A DNA stretch of 64,000 nucleotides from contig CADBBK010000011.1 in NCBI GenBank assembly GCA_902792895.1, forward strand, positions 1-64,000. The letters run 5' to 3'. The DNA comes from an uncultured Bacteroidales bacterium (GTDB lineage: Bacteria > Bacteroidota > Bacteroidia > Bacteroidales > Muribaculaceae). The position numbers and the translations under genes are program-made. Under the pieces are notes generated by a model. The model saw nothing but the letters and a program-made list of their open reading frames with translations, made no database searches and was not told the origin of the DNA. Shown here piece after piece: positions 1-8,451 of this stretch (its first letter is position 1; every line of letters begins with the position of its first letter).

Positions 1-1
1 G

Positions 2-403
2 GCCGAGCCTGTCATGATTGACGGTTATCGCTGCAGCCGGCTGGCCTACGTGGGTGAGCAGGGCGACACGTTGGCCTATGTGGTTGAGGGCATCGGCTTC
101 GACAGCCGGGACATGGGCGACCTGTTGACGCCGTTCACGCGTAAGCCTGATCCTTCAGACTCACATCAGGAGTACTGGGGTTTGAGCCATGTGGTGAAGG
201 ACGGCAAAATCATCTACAAGGGAATGCGCTTTCGTGAGGGCGCTTTCGATGGTATCGACGAGGTGGTGGCCGAGCCGACGCGGCGCCCGCTGGACGATAA
301 CTACTACAACCTGATGGGCCAGCCCGTGGGCAAGGACCTCCCCACCGCCCCCGGCATCTACATTCACCACGGCCAAAAAATTTGCGTAAGCCGAATGCGA
401 TGA
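2..403 (+). CDS. C-terminal part of a secreted or surface protein with Por-type tail (5' partial)
   Basis: The reading frame is open to the left edge of the window, so this is the 3' end of a longer gene and the ATG at 14 need not be the start. The visible 129 residues are not assignable to a catalytic family. The last 40 residues (YYNLMGQPVG, then PGIYIHHGQK) resemble the short C-terminal tail of Bacteroidota secreted proteins that carry a Por/type IX-like sorting signal, in which a YNxxGQxV strand is followed by PGIYI and a basic end. This suggests export and surface attachment. The final eight or so codons and the TGA stop overlap a dispersed 60-bp repeat, so the natural C terminus may have been replaced. 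Function of the main body is unknown. Confidence 0.6.
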   Translation, partial: AEPVMIDGYRCSRLAYVGEQGDTLAYVVEGIGFDSRDMGDLLTPFTRKPDPSDSHQEYWGLSHVVKDGKIIYKGMRFREGAFDGIDEVVAEPTRRPLDDNYYNLMGQPVGKDLPTAPGIYIHHGQKICVSRMR

Positions 404-501
404 TGCTTGCATCAATGGCTGAGGCGCCACCAAATTTATGCAAAATTTGCGTAAGCCGAACGCGATGATGCTTGCATCAATGGCTAAGGCGCCACCAAAT
501 T
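377..501 (+). repeat. Two tandem copies of a dispersed 60-bp repeat
   Basis: Positions 377-436 and 442-501 are near-identical direct copies (offset 65 bp) with only a few differences. Each contains a short inverted repeat TGATGC-TT-GCATCA flanked by AGCC and GGCT. Diverged copies occur at 15422-15483 (opposite strand) and 55720-55790. The first copy overlaps the 3' end of the preceding gene. Confidence 0.8.
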
Positions 502-966
502 GATGAAGCGAATGATATCGCCGTTGGCTCTGAACCCGTGGGGCTAATGCTAATTTCACGAAGCTTTGCTTCTGTGTCAGCTGATGGCCCAGGGCGGGAT
601 AATGCTTTAGCGACCGCTTGAGGAAAAAGTGAAGACAACAAATACAATAAGTACAAACTGCTGAGTATTCAACCCGTTGTGCTTATTGTATTTGTTGTCT
701 TCTGAATATCCACGGCCACGCCAAGGCGAGGCCCTACGGGCTTAAAAGTAAGCCCCTGCACATAAAACCGCAAAGTGTCACCTCCTCAGAACAATCAGAA
801 AAAACCTTATTTACCCATAGAGGGCCTGACGCTTTGTCGGCTTTTTTGTGCTGTTTGTCGGTGTGGATGGGGTGCTCATCGTTTAGGGGCAAAGAGGGGT
901 TAAACCCCGTTGTGGCCTGCGTGTCTAAGAGTCAAGAAATCACAAATCATTAAAAACTTGACTGCA
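404..966. other. Gene-free interval rich in repeats
   Basis: No convincing gene is present. The interval holds the second 60-bp repeat copy, then a long hairpin (631-702), then a stretch with small GC-rich inverted repeats around 710-770. The open frame starting at 910 simply runs into the downstream gene, whose real start is at 967. Confidence 0.6.
631..702. repeat. Long hairpin element, copy 1
   Basis: Two 24-nt arms (about 631-654 and 679-702) are complementary with one mismatch and enclose a loop ending in ATTCAACCCGTT. A second copy with the same loop end is at 28790-28852. It could act as a terminator for the partial gene upstream, or be a small mobile palindromic element. Confidence 0.75.
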
Positions 967-1650
967 ATGAAAAAGACTTTACTACTCTCGATGTTGTGCG
1001 TGCTGCTCACGTTGCCGGCAATGGCACAACCCGGATACCGCTACGGTCGCGGCTATGAGCCCCGAGTACAGACCGTCAGCCGCCACGGCAACGAGTTCAT
1101 CGGCTGGCATCGTTATTACTTCGGACTGCGTGTGGGCATGAATGCATCGCACGTGAACAGCGGCAGCCCGCTGCTCGACGGAAGTGGCGTCAAGACGGGC
1201 CTGAACATTGGAGTCGCCGCCGGCACTCAACTCTCCTATCGCGCCCCCCTGTTCCTCGAGACGGGACTCTACTACAGCCAGAAGGGTGGCAAGAGCGGAT
1301 CGGGCATGGACAAATTCACCTACGACCTGAACTACCTGGAGGTGCCCCTGCTGCTCAAGTACAAGCACTTCGTGGGCAACCAGACGACCATCCAGCCCTA
1401 TGCGGGCGGCTATCTGGCCCTGGGCACCGACGGCAACATCAAGAACTACGGTACGCGCACGGCGTTCAGTTCGTTCGAGAACGGGTACTTCAACCGTTTT
1501 GACGGAGGCCTCAAGGTGGGCTGTGGAGTAGGGTTCAACATGCTGTACCTGGATGCGAGCTACGACATCGGTCTGTCGAACATCGGCCAAGATAACTTCG
1601 ACGACACCCACAGCGGGTGCTTCACGATCAACATAGGTGTGAATTTCTAG
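967..1650 (+). CDS. Outer-membrane beta-barrel protein (PorT-like family)
   Basis: Encodes 227 residues. The ATG at 967 is chosen because it begins a clear signal peptide (MKKTLLLSMLC, cleavage near AMAQ at residues 17-20); an upstream in-frame extension to 910 has no such signal. The mature part alternates polar and hydrophobic residues with many Gly and Tyr, ending in a hydrophobic strand with terminal Phe (INIGVNF), as expected for BamA-inserted barrels. This fits the small porin-like family common in Bacteroidota (outer membrane protein beta-barrel domain). Role unknown; possibly passive transport or envelope structure. A strong terminator follows at 1674-1713. Confidence 0.8.
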   Translation: MKKTLLLSMLCVLLTLPAMAQPGYRYGRGYEPRVQTVSRHGNEFIGWHRYYFGLRVGMNASHVNSGSPLLDGSGVKTGLNIGVAAGTQLSYRAPLFLETGLYYSQKGGKSGSGMDKFTYDLNYLEVPLLLKYKHFVGNQTTIQPYAGGYLALGTDGNIKNYGTRTAFSSFENGYFNRFDGGLKVGCGVGFNMLYLDASYDIGLSNIGQDNFDDTHSGCFTINIGVNF

Positions 1651-1673
1651 ACGTTAAACGTAATTTCTGGGTG

Positions 1674-1713
1674 GCGCGTGCCACTCGTTCACACCGGTGG
1701 CACGCGCATTTTT
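1674..1713 (+). terminator. Rho-independent terminator after the beta-barrel gene
   Basis: Perfect 11-bp stem: GCGCGTGCCAC at 1674-1684 pairs with GTGGCACGCGC at 1697-1707, followed by ATTTTTTC. It lies 24 bp after the stop codon of the preceding gene. Confidence 0.85.
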
Positions 1714-1791
1714 TCAACCGACAGTTGGTTTTTACCACAAATGTTTCTAAATTTGCACAAAATTATTAACTACACTAAACTCATTTGCGCT

Positions 1792-2352
1792 ATGAAAAAG
1801 ATATACTTCTACACGATGCTGATGTTGGCATCGATGACGGTGATGCTGAGTTCGTGCGACGGTTGGGATTCGCCCTACTATGTGGATGACATCGTGGGGA
1901 GCTGGGTATCCTACTACGGACACGACGGCTACGTTGAATATGATATCATGGGTTATGACGCGGTGCGCTACGACTTCTATCGCGACTACACCGGCCGCTA
2001 TACCTACTACTCCTACTACGGTCTGGACTATGTGGACTTCGATTGGTACACGAGCGGCGACCGCCTGATCATCCACTACTATGACGGTGACAGCGACTAT
2101 CTGTTCTACGGCTACGACCGCAATGGCGACCTGCTGATGTCGACCGACAGCCGATTCTATAACTTCACTGCTTACCGTCCCGCCGGCATGTACTATGAGC
2201 CCGCCAAGGAAATGCCCTCGCTCGAGAGTGGCGTCAAGCTCGACAAGAGCGTGAAGGAAGCGGATAAGGCTGCCAAGGTGGAAAAGATGGAGAAGAACAC
2301 GGTCAAGGCAGGCTCCCGCGCTGTCAAGGCCAGGGCCGAGCTGACCGAGTAA
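1792..2352 (+). CDS. Tyr/Asp-rich lipoprotein of unknown function
   Basis: Encodes 186 residues. The ATG at 1792 starts a lipoprotein signal (MKKIYFYTML, lipobox LSSC at about residues 19-22). The mature N-terminal half is strikingly rich in Tyr, Asp and Gly and begins with DDIVGSW, reminiscent of the opening strand of lipocalin-like domains in Bacteroidota lipoproteins; I cannot confirm that fold. The last 40 residues are lysine- and alanine-rich and probably a charged helix. No enzyme motif is visible. Expected location is the inner face of the outer membrane or the cell surface. The gene is convergent with the tatD-like gene, with 25 bp between stop codons. Confidence 0.7.
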   Translation: MKKIYFYTMLMLASMTVMLSSCDGWDSPYYVDDIVGSWVSYYGHDGYVEYDIMGYDAVRYDFYRDYTGRYTYYSYYGLDYVDFDWYTSGDRLIIHYYDGDSDYLFYGYDRNGDLLMSTDSRFYNFTAYRPAGMYYEPAKEMPSLESGVKLDKSVKEADKAAKVEKMEKNTVKAGSRAVKARAELTE

Positions 2353-2377
2353 TACTTCAACTAGAAATAGACAACGT

Positions 2378-3013
2378 TCAAGGCAATTGCAGCAGCCGTC
2401 GGGCATTTCCGGCGGCTGTTGTCGTGACTTGGGCAGCGGTCTGTCCCAGCGCGGCGGCAACACGGGCGGCGACCTCGTCGATGCTGACGGGGCAGTCGTC
2501 GGTCTCGAGCAGTATACGGTCGGGTGGGGTGGCGAGCAGGGCCTCGGGATTGAAAACGGGGCCGAACGAGAGGTAGCAGCCGGCGTCGAGCAGGGTGCGT
2601 GCCACATGGGCATTGCCGCGCACACCGTGGATGGCGAGGGGCACATCGTCGAGATGGGCCTGGTGGCGGCAGGTGAGGAGGTCCTGGGTGGCCCTCACGT
2701 TATGGACCACGACGGGCAAACCCAACTGGTGTGCCAGCAGCAGGTGGCGGACAAAGACGGGAATCTGGATGTCCAGCCGCGCTCCACGGATGCGGTCCAG
2801 GCCTGTCTCGCCGATGGCGAGCACCTGCGGGTGGCTGGCGCATTGTTCCAGCAGGGCGAAGTCGCTGTCGGTGAGCGTGTCCACGTCATGCCAGGGATGG
2901 AACCCCACTGAATAGAATTGCCCCGGCTGCGGGTTGAACTGCCGTGGATCCACAGCGATAAGCGCCGCTGCGGCGTCGAGCCTGTGGGTGTGGAAGTCGA
3001 TGATGCGGTTCAT
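2378..3013 (-). CDS. TatD family metal-dependent hydrolase
   Basis: Encodes 211 residues, slightly shorter than the 250-260 usual for TatD nucleases but with the metal ligands of the amidohydrolase-fold family: HxH at residues 8 and 10 (DFHTH), the GET Glu at 69, His104 (VVVHN), His129 (AIHG) and Asp172 (ETDDCP). TatD proteins are 3'-5' exonucleases or DNases with Mg or Mn ions; the exact substrate here is uncertain, and the shorter form is typical of Bacteroidota members. The start overlaps the stop of yidD by 4 bp, so the two are translationally coupled at the end of the hemD-rnpA-yidD-tatD group. Confidence 0.85.
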   Translation of the reverse strand: MNRIIDFHTHRLDAAAALIAVDPRQFNPQPGQFYSVGFHPWHDVDTLTDSDFALLEQCASHPQVLAIGETGLDRIRGARLDIQIPVFVRHLLLAHQLGLPVVVHNVRATQDLLTCRHQAHLDDVPLAIHGVRGNAHVARTLLDAGCYLSFGPVFNPEALLATPPDRILLETDDCPVSIDEVAARVAAALGQTAAQVTTTAAGNARRLLQLP

Positions 3014-3270
3014 GGCACGGGGTCATAGCCGCTGCCGCCCCAGGGATTACAGCGCAGGATGCGCCACACGGCGAGGGCCAGGCCCTTGAAGGGGCCGTGC
3101 TTGCGTATGGCCTCGATGGCATACTGGCTGCACGTGGGCGTGAAACGGCACGTGGCAGGCTTCAAGGGAGAGATGTACTTCTGGTAGAAGCGGATGGGCT
3201 GGATCAGCAGCCATCCGATGCCGCTGAACATCTGGCGTACGCCATTGGTGATATCGTCGAGGAGGTTCAT
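3010..3270 (-). CDS. yidD: Membrane protein insertion efficiency factor YidD
   Basis: Encodes 86 residues with the family hallmarks: an amphipathic N-terminal segment ([11 protein letters not shown]), the conserved [14 protein letters not shown] block with two cysteines, and [13 protein letters not shown] at the C terminus. YidD is a small membrane-associated protein that helps YidC insert inner-membrane proteins. It overlaps rnpA by 4 bp upstream and tatD by 4 bp downstream, the usual rnpA-yidD pairing. The length is normal for the family. Confidence 0.95.
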   Translation of the reverse strand: MNLLDDITNGVRQMFSGIGWLLIQPIRFYQKYISPLKPATCRFTPTCSQYAIEAIRKHGPFKGLALAVWRILRCNPWGGSGYDPVP

Positions 3271-3686
3271 GGCTGTGGCGGCGTGTCGTTGTCGAGGGGT
3301 TGATGTTGGTCGGCGGCCTGGGCGATGCGGGTGAGCAGCGAGGTCATCCTCTCGCTGATGGTATCGTAGGGGGCGGGGCTGTTGTCCAGGTACACAAAGG
3401 CGATGTCCACGCCGCAGCCCGCCTGTTCGAGGTGCGGGATGAGCAGCTCACGGCGCTGCAGACGGTAGGCCTCACGCACGCGACGGCGCAGGGTGACGCG
3501 CATCACGGCCTTGCGGATGCGCTTCTTGGGGATGGAGATGAGAATCTGCACGGGGTTTTCGCCGCGCGGCCTGATGCGATAGGCGGCGCGCAACGGAAAC
3601 GCCATGAGCGACTTGCCCTCGTCAAAGAGCAGGTTCACAGCCGTGCGGCTGCACAGTTTCTCTTGTTTCTTTAACTTGTGGTCCAT
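3267..3686 (-). CDS. rnpA: Ribonuclease P protein component
   Basis: Encodes 139 residues. RnpA binds RNase P RNA and helps it cut 5' leaders from pre-tRNA. The family region is visible from the N-terminal [16 protein letters not shown] through the basic helix [17 protein letters not shown]. In that helix the signature usually written RNRxKR reads RVTLRR, so the Asn and one Arg are replaced; the position and the surrounding KAV/REAYR still fit. The C-terminal 20 residues (after LLTRIAQAA) are a polar extension. Its neighbours yidD and hemD match the conserved Bacteroidota order. Confidence 0.92.
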   Translation of the reverse strand: MDHKLKKQEKLCSRTAVNLLFDEGKSLMAFPLRAAYRIRPRGENPVQILISIPKKRIRKAVMRVTLRRRVREAYRLQRRELLIPHLEQAGCGVDIAFVYLDNSPAPYDTISERMTSLLTRIAQAADQHQPLDNDTPPQP

Positions 3687-3768
3687 TCAGGATGCGAAGT
3701 TACACAAAAATGAGGTACGCGGCACGCATACCTCATTAAAATATTTTCTGGTTAACGCCGAAATGCGG

Positions 3769-4704
3769 TTACTTCTTGTCGGCGGCCTTCTTGGCAGCGC
3801 GGGTGGCAGCAGCCTTCTTGGCAGCGGCTGAGCGCTTGGCGGCGAGGGCATCGGCAGCGGCTTTCTTGGCAGCGCGGGTAGCGGCAGCCTTCTTGGCGGC
3901 AGCCGAGCGCTTGGCAGCAAGGGCCTGGGTGTCCTCGTCGGTGGCAGTAGCGGCCTTCTCCTCCTCGGCCTGGACCTTCTTGAGGTACTGTGCGATGGCG
4001 CTGGCCATCGAGGGAGCCTCGGGGGTGATGGTCACGTCAATGGTGAGGCCGGCCTTGGCAGCGGCCTCGAGCGTCGTCGAGCCCATGGCAGCGATCACCA
4101 CCTTGCGGTCCATGTAGTCGGGGAAGTTAGTGGTGTAGGACTTGATACCGGCAGGCGTGAAGAACACGAGCATGTCGTAGTCAAAAGTCTCACCCGGCTT
4201 GAAGTTGTTGCTCACGGTGCGGTACATGACAGCCTTGACATACTTCACCTTGTTGTTGTCCAGCACGACGGCCTTGTCATTGTGGACGTCGCTCACGGGC
4301 ATGAGGTAGGTCTCCTTGTTGTGCTTGGCGATGATGGGAATCAGGTCCTCCATGCGGCCTGTCTCGCTGTAGAAAATCTTGCGCTTGCGATAGATCACAT
4401 ACTTCTGGAGGTAGTGGGCTACCGTCTCGCTCACGCAGAAGTACTTCAACGTATCGGGGACATTGTAGCGCAGTTCCTTGCACAGCCTGAAGAAGTGGTC
4501 AATAGCCGTGCGCGCGGTCAAGATAATGGCACTATAGTCAGGCACGTTGATTTTTGACTGCCTGAACTCTTTGGAAGTGAGTCCCTCTACCTTGATGAAT
4601 GGCCTGAAAACAATCTCTACTCCGTATTTGCTCTCCAAGTCAAAATATGGAGACTTCTCGGACGTCGGTCTAGGTTGTGAAACCAGGATCTTCTTTATGT
4701 TCAT
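3769..4704 (-). CDS. hemD: Uroporphyrinogen-III synthase with histone H1-like C-terminal tail
   Basis: Encodes 311 residues from the ATG at 4704; an upstream TTG at 4713 is less likely. Residues 1 to about 245 match the Bacteroidota HemD type (IKKILVSQPRPTSEKSPYF at the start, a SAIILTARTAIDHFF-like segment, and FTPAGIKS and GSTTLEAAAKAGL near the end). The enzyme closes and isomerises hydroxymethylbilane to uroporphyrinogen III in the haem pathway, in the cytoplasm. The last 65 residues are a Lys/Ala-rich tail with two near-identical 25-residue repeats (AAKRSAAAKKAAATRAAKKA), like histone H1 or AlgP tails. A -7-like box (CAAAGGTA, 4787-4794) sits inside the upstream gene and could drive hemD and rnpA. 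Confidence 0.88.
   Translation of the reverse strand: MNIKKILVSQPRPTSEKSPYFDLESKYGVEIVFRPFIKVEGLTSKEFRQSKINVPDYSAIILTARTAIDHFFRLCKELRYNVPDTLKYFCVSETVAHYLQKYVIYRKRKIFYSETGRMEDLIPIIAKHNKETYLMPVSDVHNDKAVVLDNNKVKYVKAVMYRTVSNNFKPGETFDYDMLVFFTPAGIKSYTTNFPDYMDRKVVIAAMGSTTLEAAAKAGLTIDVTITPEAPSMASAIAQYLKKVQAEEEKAATATDEDTQALAAKRSAAAKKAAATRAAKKAAADALAAKRSAAAKKAAATRAAKKAADKK
3782..3924. repeat. 75-bp coding tandem repeat in the hemD tail
   Basis: Two copies of a 75-bp unit begin at 3782 and 3857, with mostly silent differences. They encode the Lys/Ala-rich 25-residue repeats of the HemD tail. Confidence 0.85.
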
Positions 4705-4719
4705 GAAGTTCAATTATGT

Positions 4720-5571
4720 CTATAAAATACCACTAATCCAATGAGTTACACCTGCCATGATGGCAAGGGGTACGATTTCGACGGCGCAAAGGTACAAAAT
4801 AAAATAGACAATCGATGTCAAATTGCTATAAAAAATTCTAAAGCCTTTGTAGATGAAAATTAAGCGCCCTACCAGATATAATAGTGCCGCCGCCCCGATG
4901 AGCAGTTTGCCATGAGCGGGATAGAGCATGAGCAGCACGAGGACCGGGAGCAACAGCAGTCCCAGGAAGGCCTGGGATGCCTTGAATCCGTCGATCCACA
5001 ATCGTGAGCCGATTTTGTCACTGAAGGTGTAGCCCAGCACCTTATAGACCATCCACTGGACGATGTAGAATCCGGCGGCCAGGCCGCAGTAGGCGGCGAT
5101 GTGGGGGAACACGCTGGCCTGGAGCGAGGCGGCGAGGGCCGGCTGCAGCAGTTGTACGGTGAGGTAGATGAGAAAGCCCTCGACGATGCAGGTGTTGGCG
5201 ATGAGGGCCGCCAGGATGCTCGTCTCGTTGACGGTGTGGTCCTCGAACAGGTTGCTGCGACGGCGGGTCGAGAACATATAGTGGAAAAAGTTCTCGATGT
5301 ACTTGTAGCCCGTGTGGTAGCACAGCGTTACCGCCATCAGCCCCGTCAGCAGCAGCGCCATCGAGGCCGTGTCGTGCAGCGGCGAGCGGGCGAAGGGCTC
5401 AGCCTTGCCTGTGTCGGGCAGTTCCATGACGGGCAGCGTGTTGATGTCGCCCAGCACCGTGTCGGCCTCCTCCGTGGCAGGGAAACCATCGAGGTACTGC
5501 GGGGCATAGTACTGCTCCACAGTGTCGGCGGGCGGCGTGACAGTGTCGGCGTGATGGGCGTTAACAGGCAT
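4720..5571 (-). CDS. DUF4271 multi-pass membrane protein
   Basis: Encodes 283 residues. The first 80 residues are Thr/Asp/Pro-rich and soluble. The remainder holds about six hydrophobic segments (for example MALLLTGLMAVTLCY, ILAALIANTCIVEGFLIYL and the C-terminal VYFILYLCAVEIVPLAIMAG), with a motif YKYIENFFHYMFS after the first one. This matches the DUF4271 family of Bacteroidota inner-membrane proteins, normally found directly upstream of hemD, as here (15 bp gap). Its function is unknown. It follows the LOG gene by 18 bp, so all six genes down to tatD could be one unit. Confidence 0.82.
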   Translation of the reverse strand: MPVNAHHADTVTPPADTVEQYYAPQYLDGFPATEEADTVLGDINTLPVMELPDTGKAEPFARSPLHDTASMALLLTGLMAVTLCYHTGYKYIENFFHYMFSTRRRSNLFEDHTVNETSILAALIANTCIVEGFLIYLTVQLLQPALAASLQASVFPHIAAYCGLAAGFYIVQWMVYKVLGYTFSDKIGSRLWIDGFKASQAFLGLLLLPVLVLLMLYPAHGKLLIGAAALLYLVGRLIFIYKGFRIFYSNLTSIVYFILYLCAVEIVPLAIMAGVTHWISGIL

Positions 5572-5589
5572 AGCAGATTAGTCGGTCAA

Positions 5590-6171
5590 TCAATACTTGG
5601 ACTCAAACTCCACGGGTTTGCTGCTGTCGAGCAGCGTGATGGCCTCCCCGGGCGTTGCGGCGACCTGCCACAACTGGCTGTGGGAGGGCTTCATGAAACC
5701 CTCGTCGATGGCGTGTTGCAGCATCGCCAGCAGCGAGTTGTAGTAGCCCATCGTGTTCAGGATGATGACAGGTGCCTGCACCAGTCCCAGCTGGCGCCAG
5801 GTGAGCGTCTCGAGCAATTCCTCCAGGGTGCCCACGCCACCGGGCAGGGCGATGACGGCATCGGCCATCTCGCTCATGATGTGCTTGCGCTGGTGCATGT
5901 CGGCAGTGACGACGACGTCCTCCAGACGTTCATAGCACCAGCCGTTGTCCACCATAAACTTGGGGATGACGCCGGTAACCTCGCCGCTGGCATCCAGCGT
6001 GCCGTCGGTCACGGCACCCATCAGCCCCACGGCGCCACCGCCGTTGACACAGCGCCAACCCTCCTGGGCCAGCAACCGTCCCAGTTGGTAGGCATTCTCC
6101 AGGTACCGCTCATCGATGTTGGCACTCGACGCGCAGAACACACACACGTTGCCTCTCATTTCTCGTTTCAT
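5590..6171 (-). CDS. LOG family protein (nucleoside 5'-monophosphate phosphoribohydrolase type)
   Basis: Encodes 193 residues, the usual size. Two diagnostic motifs are visible: GGGAVGLMG near residues 44-52 and PGGVGTLEE at 110-118, with the MHQRK basic segment between them that contacts the phosphate. Known LOG proteins remove ribose 5-phosphate from cytokinin or AMP-type nucleotides; the bacterial physiological substrate is often unclear. A -7-like box (CAAAATTA, 6177-6184) lies only 5 bp before the ATG, so the mRNA may be leaderless or start translation at the internal Met5. Confidence 0.9.
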   Translation of the reverse strand: MKREMRGNVCVFCASSANIDERYLENAYQLGRLLAQEGWRCVNGGGAVGLMGAVTDGTLDASGEVTGVIPKFMVDNGWCYERLEDVVVTADMHQRKHIMSEMADAVIALPGGVGTLEELLETLTWRQLGLVQAPVIILNTMGYYNSLLAMLQHAIDEGFMKPSHSQLWQVAATPGEAITLLDSSKPVEFESKY

Positions 6172-6237
6172 GCCCGCAAAATTACAAAAAAAAGCGGCAA
6201 CGGGCCGCTTTTTCGCTCATGAATTAGTGGTGCATTG

Positions 6238-8451
6238 TTATCGGGCGGCTTTGGCCCACTCGTCGAGTTGGGGGCGATACTTGTCGCGCAGCTGGCGGCA
6301 GCAGGTGAGGGCGTCTTGGTCGGGTTCGCCCTGCACCACCTCCTCGGTCGAGGTGACCCATTGCTGCTGGAACTTGTCGGCAGCGGCACGGTAATCGTCG
6401 GCATCAAAGTCCGAGCCTGCCAGCAGCGCCACGGTGGCTTTGCGGATGTAGATTTCCCACCGCTTGGCGTAGTAGTCCCACATCAGGCCGTTCCAGTTGC
6501 GGCAGGCATAGTCGTTGAGGCTGCCGCCCCAGGTGGTGATGAGCCGGCGGGCGTTCATCTCGTAGTAGTCCTTGAGTTGGGGCTTATCACCCAAGTCGCG
6601 TGCCTGTTGCAGCCATTGGGCGAGGGTGGCATGGGGATGGCAGCTGTTGAGCTGGTCGATGTCGGACAGCAACTCGAACAGCAGATTGCTGCGGTCGTAG
6701 AAGGTGGTTTTGTCCTTCTCGCTGAAGGCTTTATCCAACTGCTGTTTCTCGAACAGGAACAGGTCGCCCAGCAGCTGGCGTCCCACCCAGATGAGGTCGA
6801 TGGTCATCGCGTCGGTGGTGACGCGGTCCTGCGCCAGCAGGGCATCCCACACGGCGAGCAATTCGCTGGGGTTATACTTGACGGCGCGGCTCTCCTTGCC
6901 CATGGTGGGGTAGGAGCAGGGCAGCGGCGCGGCAAAATTGCCCGGCGTGATGTCGAGCACGCGGTCATAGAGCAGTTGCCATGCCTCGCGAGCGTGTGGG
7001 CTCACGCAGCCCGCATGGCGGTCGGCGAGTTGGTTGATGACCTGCTCGTCGGTCTTGCCGTAATCCCAGGCCTTCTCTAGGATGTACTCGTAGGGGAACT
7101 GCTGCACGTCGAGGCCCTCGAGGGTGGAGCCGATGCCCACCAGGCTCGGGCCGCACTCCTGCAGGGCCCGCTCGATGCGCTCACCGGCCTCGCGGACACG
7201 GCCTTGCACGTTGGTGTTGCCGCCGAAGTTGCCCAGATAGCACCAGATGAACGGCTGCCCGTAGAAACCCTCGTGGTCGCGCCACATCTCCTTGTACTCG
7301 CAGTAGTAGTCGAGCATCGTCATCTTGCCTTGGGGCACACCCGTGAGCATGGCGCGTGTGCGCTCGGGGGTGTAGTCCTTGCGCTGGTAGTAGAGGAACC
7401 AGGCCATCTGCAGCCACTCGGCATCGGGGTCCACAGCGGTGAGGCTCTCGTAGATGTGGCGTGTCACCTTGTTGAGGTAATCGGGCTCGAAACTGGGCGG
7501 ATCCACCTCGTTGAATGGGTCGATGCCGTAGATATGGTCGGTACCGAACATGCGCGTCTGCTCCTCCAGGAACAGGCGCTGGATACGGCTGTACAACGTG
7601 TCCTCGCTGTTGAGGAAATAGGTGCGGTACTGCTCGTCAAATCCTGCCCAGGACCCTAACGCCTGGATGTCGGCCTTGGGGAAGAGTGTGCGCAACGCGC
7701 CGGGCACATGTCCGGCAAAGGCGGGCAGCACGGGCCGCATGCCCAAGGCCCGCTCGCGCTCCACGATGCGCTGCTGCAGGGCTGTCTGGTGTTCGAGCCA
7801 TTGTTTGGGCAACGGGCCGCACCAGCCGTCGATGTTGGCCATGCGGTGCCAGGGCAGATAGGCCGGACCGGTGAAGTAGGCCCGCACCTGCTCGTCGCTC
7901 ATGCCCAGGCTGGTCCACACGTTGTACCACACCGCCTCCTGGCCCGTGATGGCCAGCGGCAGGTTCACGCCGTTGAGCGCCATCCAGTCGATGAAGCGCT
8001 CCCAGTCGTGCCATTGCCAGAAAGGCATCGTGTAGCCCCAGGTGCAGTAATTGAGGAAGAAACGCTGCGGCACCCGCGCCGTGACGCGCTCGGCGGCAGG
8101 CACATCGGGCAGCCTGTCGGGCAGTTGCACAGCCACGTCGGCATACCACGACACCGTCGTCAAGCAGTAGCGGTTCAGGTAACGGTTCAAGCCCACGGCC
8201 ATCGCTCCCGCGTTGTTGCCGCCGATGATGACTTTGCCGTCACGGCTCTCGAGGGTGAACACGTCGCGGCCACGGTCGGCCCCGATTTTCTTGAATTGGA
8301 CCTTGTCGGTCAATGCGGGTGACATCCGCCTGGCCAGTGCCATGGCCTGCTCCACGTCACTGGCCGGTGCCGTGCCATGAGCTCGGGTTGACCCAACTGC
8401 TGTCCCCGTTGCCAGGACCGCCAGATATAGAATGATAAAAAAACGATTCAT
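6238..8451 (-). CDS. Alpha-N-acetylglucosaminidase, GH89 (NAGLU type)
   Basis: Encodes 737 residues from the ATG at 8451, chosen because it begins the signal peptide MNRFFIILYLAVLATG; an 18-residue upstream extension is unlikely. The order of NAGLU domains is seen: a small N-terminal alpha/beta domain, the TIM-barrel part with NLPLAITGQEAVWYNV, GIDPFNEVDPPSF (first acidic residue) and WCYLGNFGGNTNV, then the helical C-terminal domain. Family members remove terminal alpha-linked GlcNAc from heparan sulfate or mucin glycans, working in the periplasm or at the surface. This suggests host glycan foraging. A -7-like CAAAGGTA lies at 8479-8486. It is a single-gene unit with no SusC/SusD pair nearby. 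Confidence 0.92.
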   Translation of the reverse strand: MNRFFIILYLAVLATGTAVGSTRAHGTAPASDVEQAMALARRMSPALTDKVQFKKIGADRGRDVFTLESRDGKVIIGGNNAGAMAVGLNRYLNRYCLTTVSWYADVAVQLPDRLPDVPAAERVTARVPQRFFLNYCTWGYTMPFWQWHDWERFIDWMALNGVNLPLAITGQEAVWYNVWTSLGMSDEQVRAYFTGPAYLPWHRMANIDGWCGPLPKQWLEHQTALQQRIVERERALGMRPVLPAFAGHVPGALRTLFPKADIQALGSWAGFDEQYRTYFLNSEDTLYSRIQRLFLEEQTRMFGTDHIYGIDPFNEVDPPSFEPDYLNKVTRHIYESLTAVDPDAEWLQMAWFLYYQRKDYTPERTRAMLTGVPQGKMTMLDYYCEYKEMWRDHEGFYGQPFIWCYLGNFGGNTNVQGRVREAGERIERALQECGPSLVGIGSTLEGLDVQQFPYEYILEKAWDYGKTDEQVINQLADRHAGCVSPHAREAWQLLYDRVLDITPGNFAAPLPCSYPTMGKESRAVKYNPSELLAVWDALLAQDRVTTDAMTIDLIWVGRQLLGDLFLFEKQQLDKAFSEKDKTTFYDRSNLLFELLSDIDQLNSCHPHATLAQWLQQARDLGDKPQLKDYYEMNARRLITTWGGSLNDYACRNWNGLMWDYYAKRWEIYIRKATVALLAGSDFDADDYRAAADKFQQQWVTSTEEVVQGEPDQDALTCCRQLRDKYRPQLDEWAKAAR

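Noticed and set aside
377..501. Possible CRISPR repeats
   Set aside because: Only two 60-bp copies separated by 5 bp; no spacer structure.
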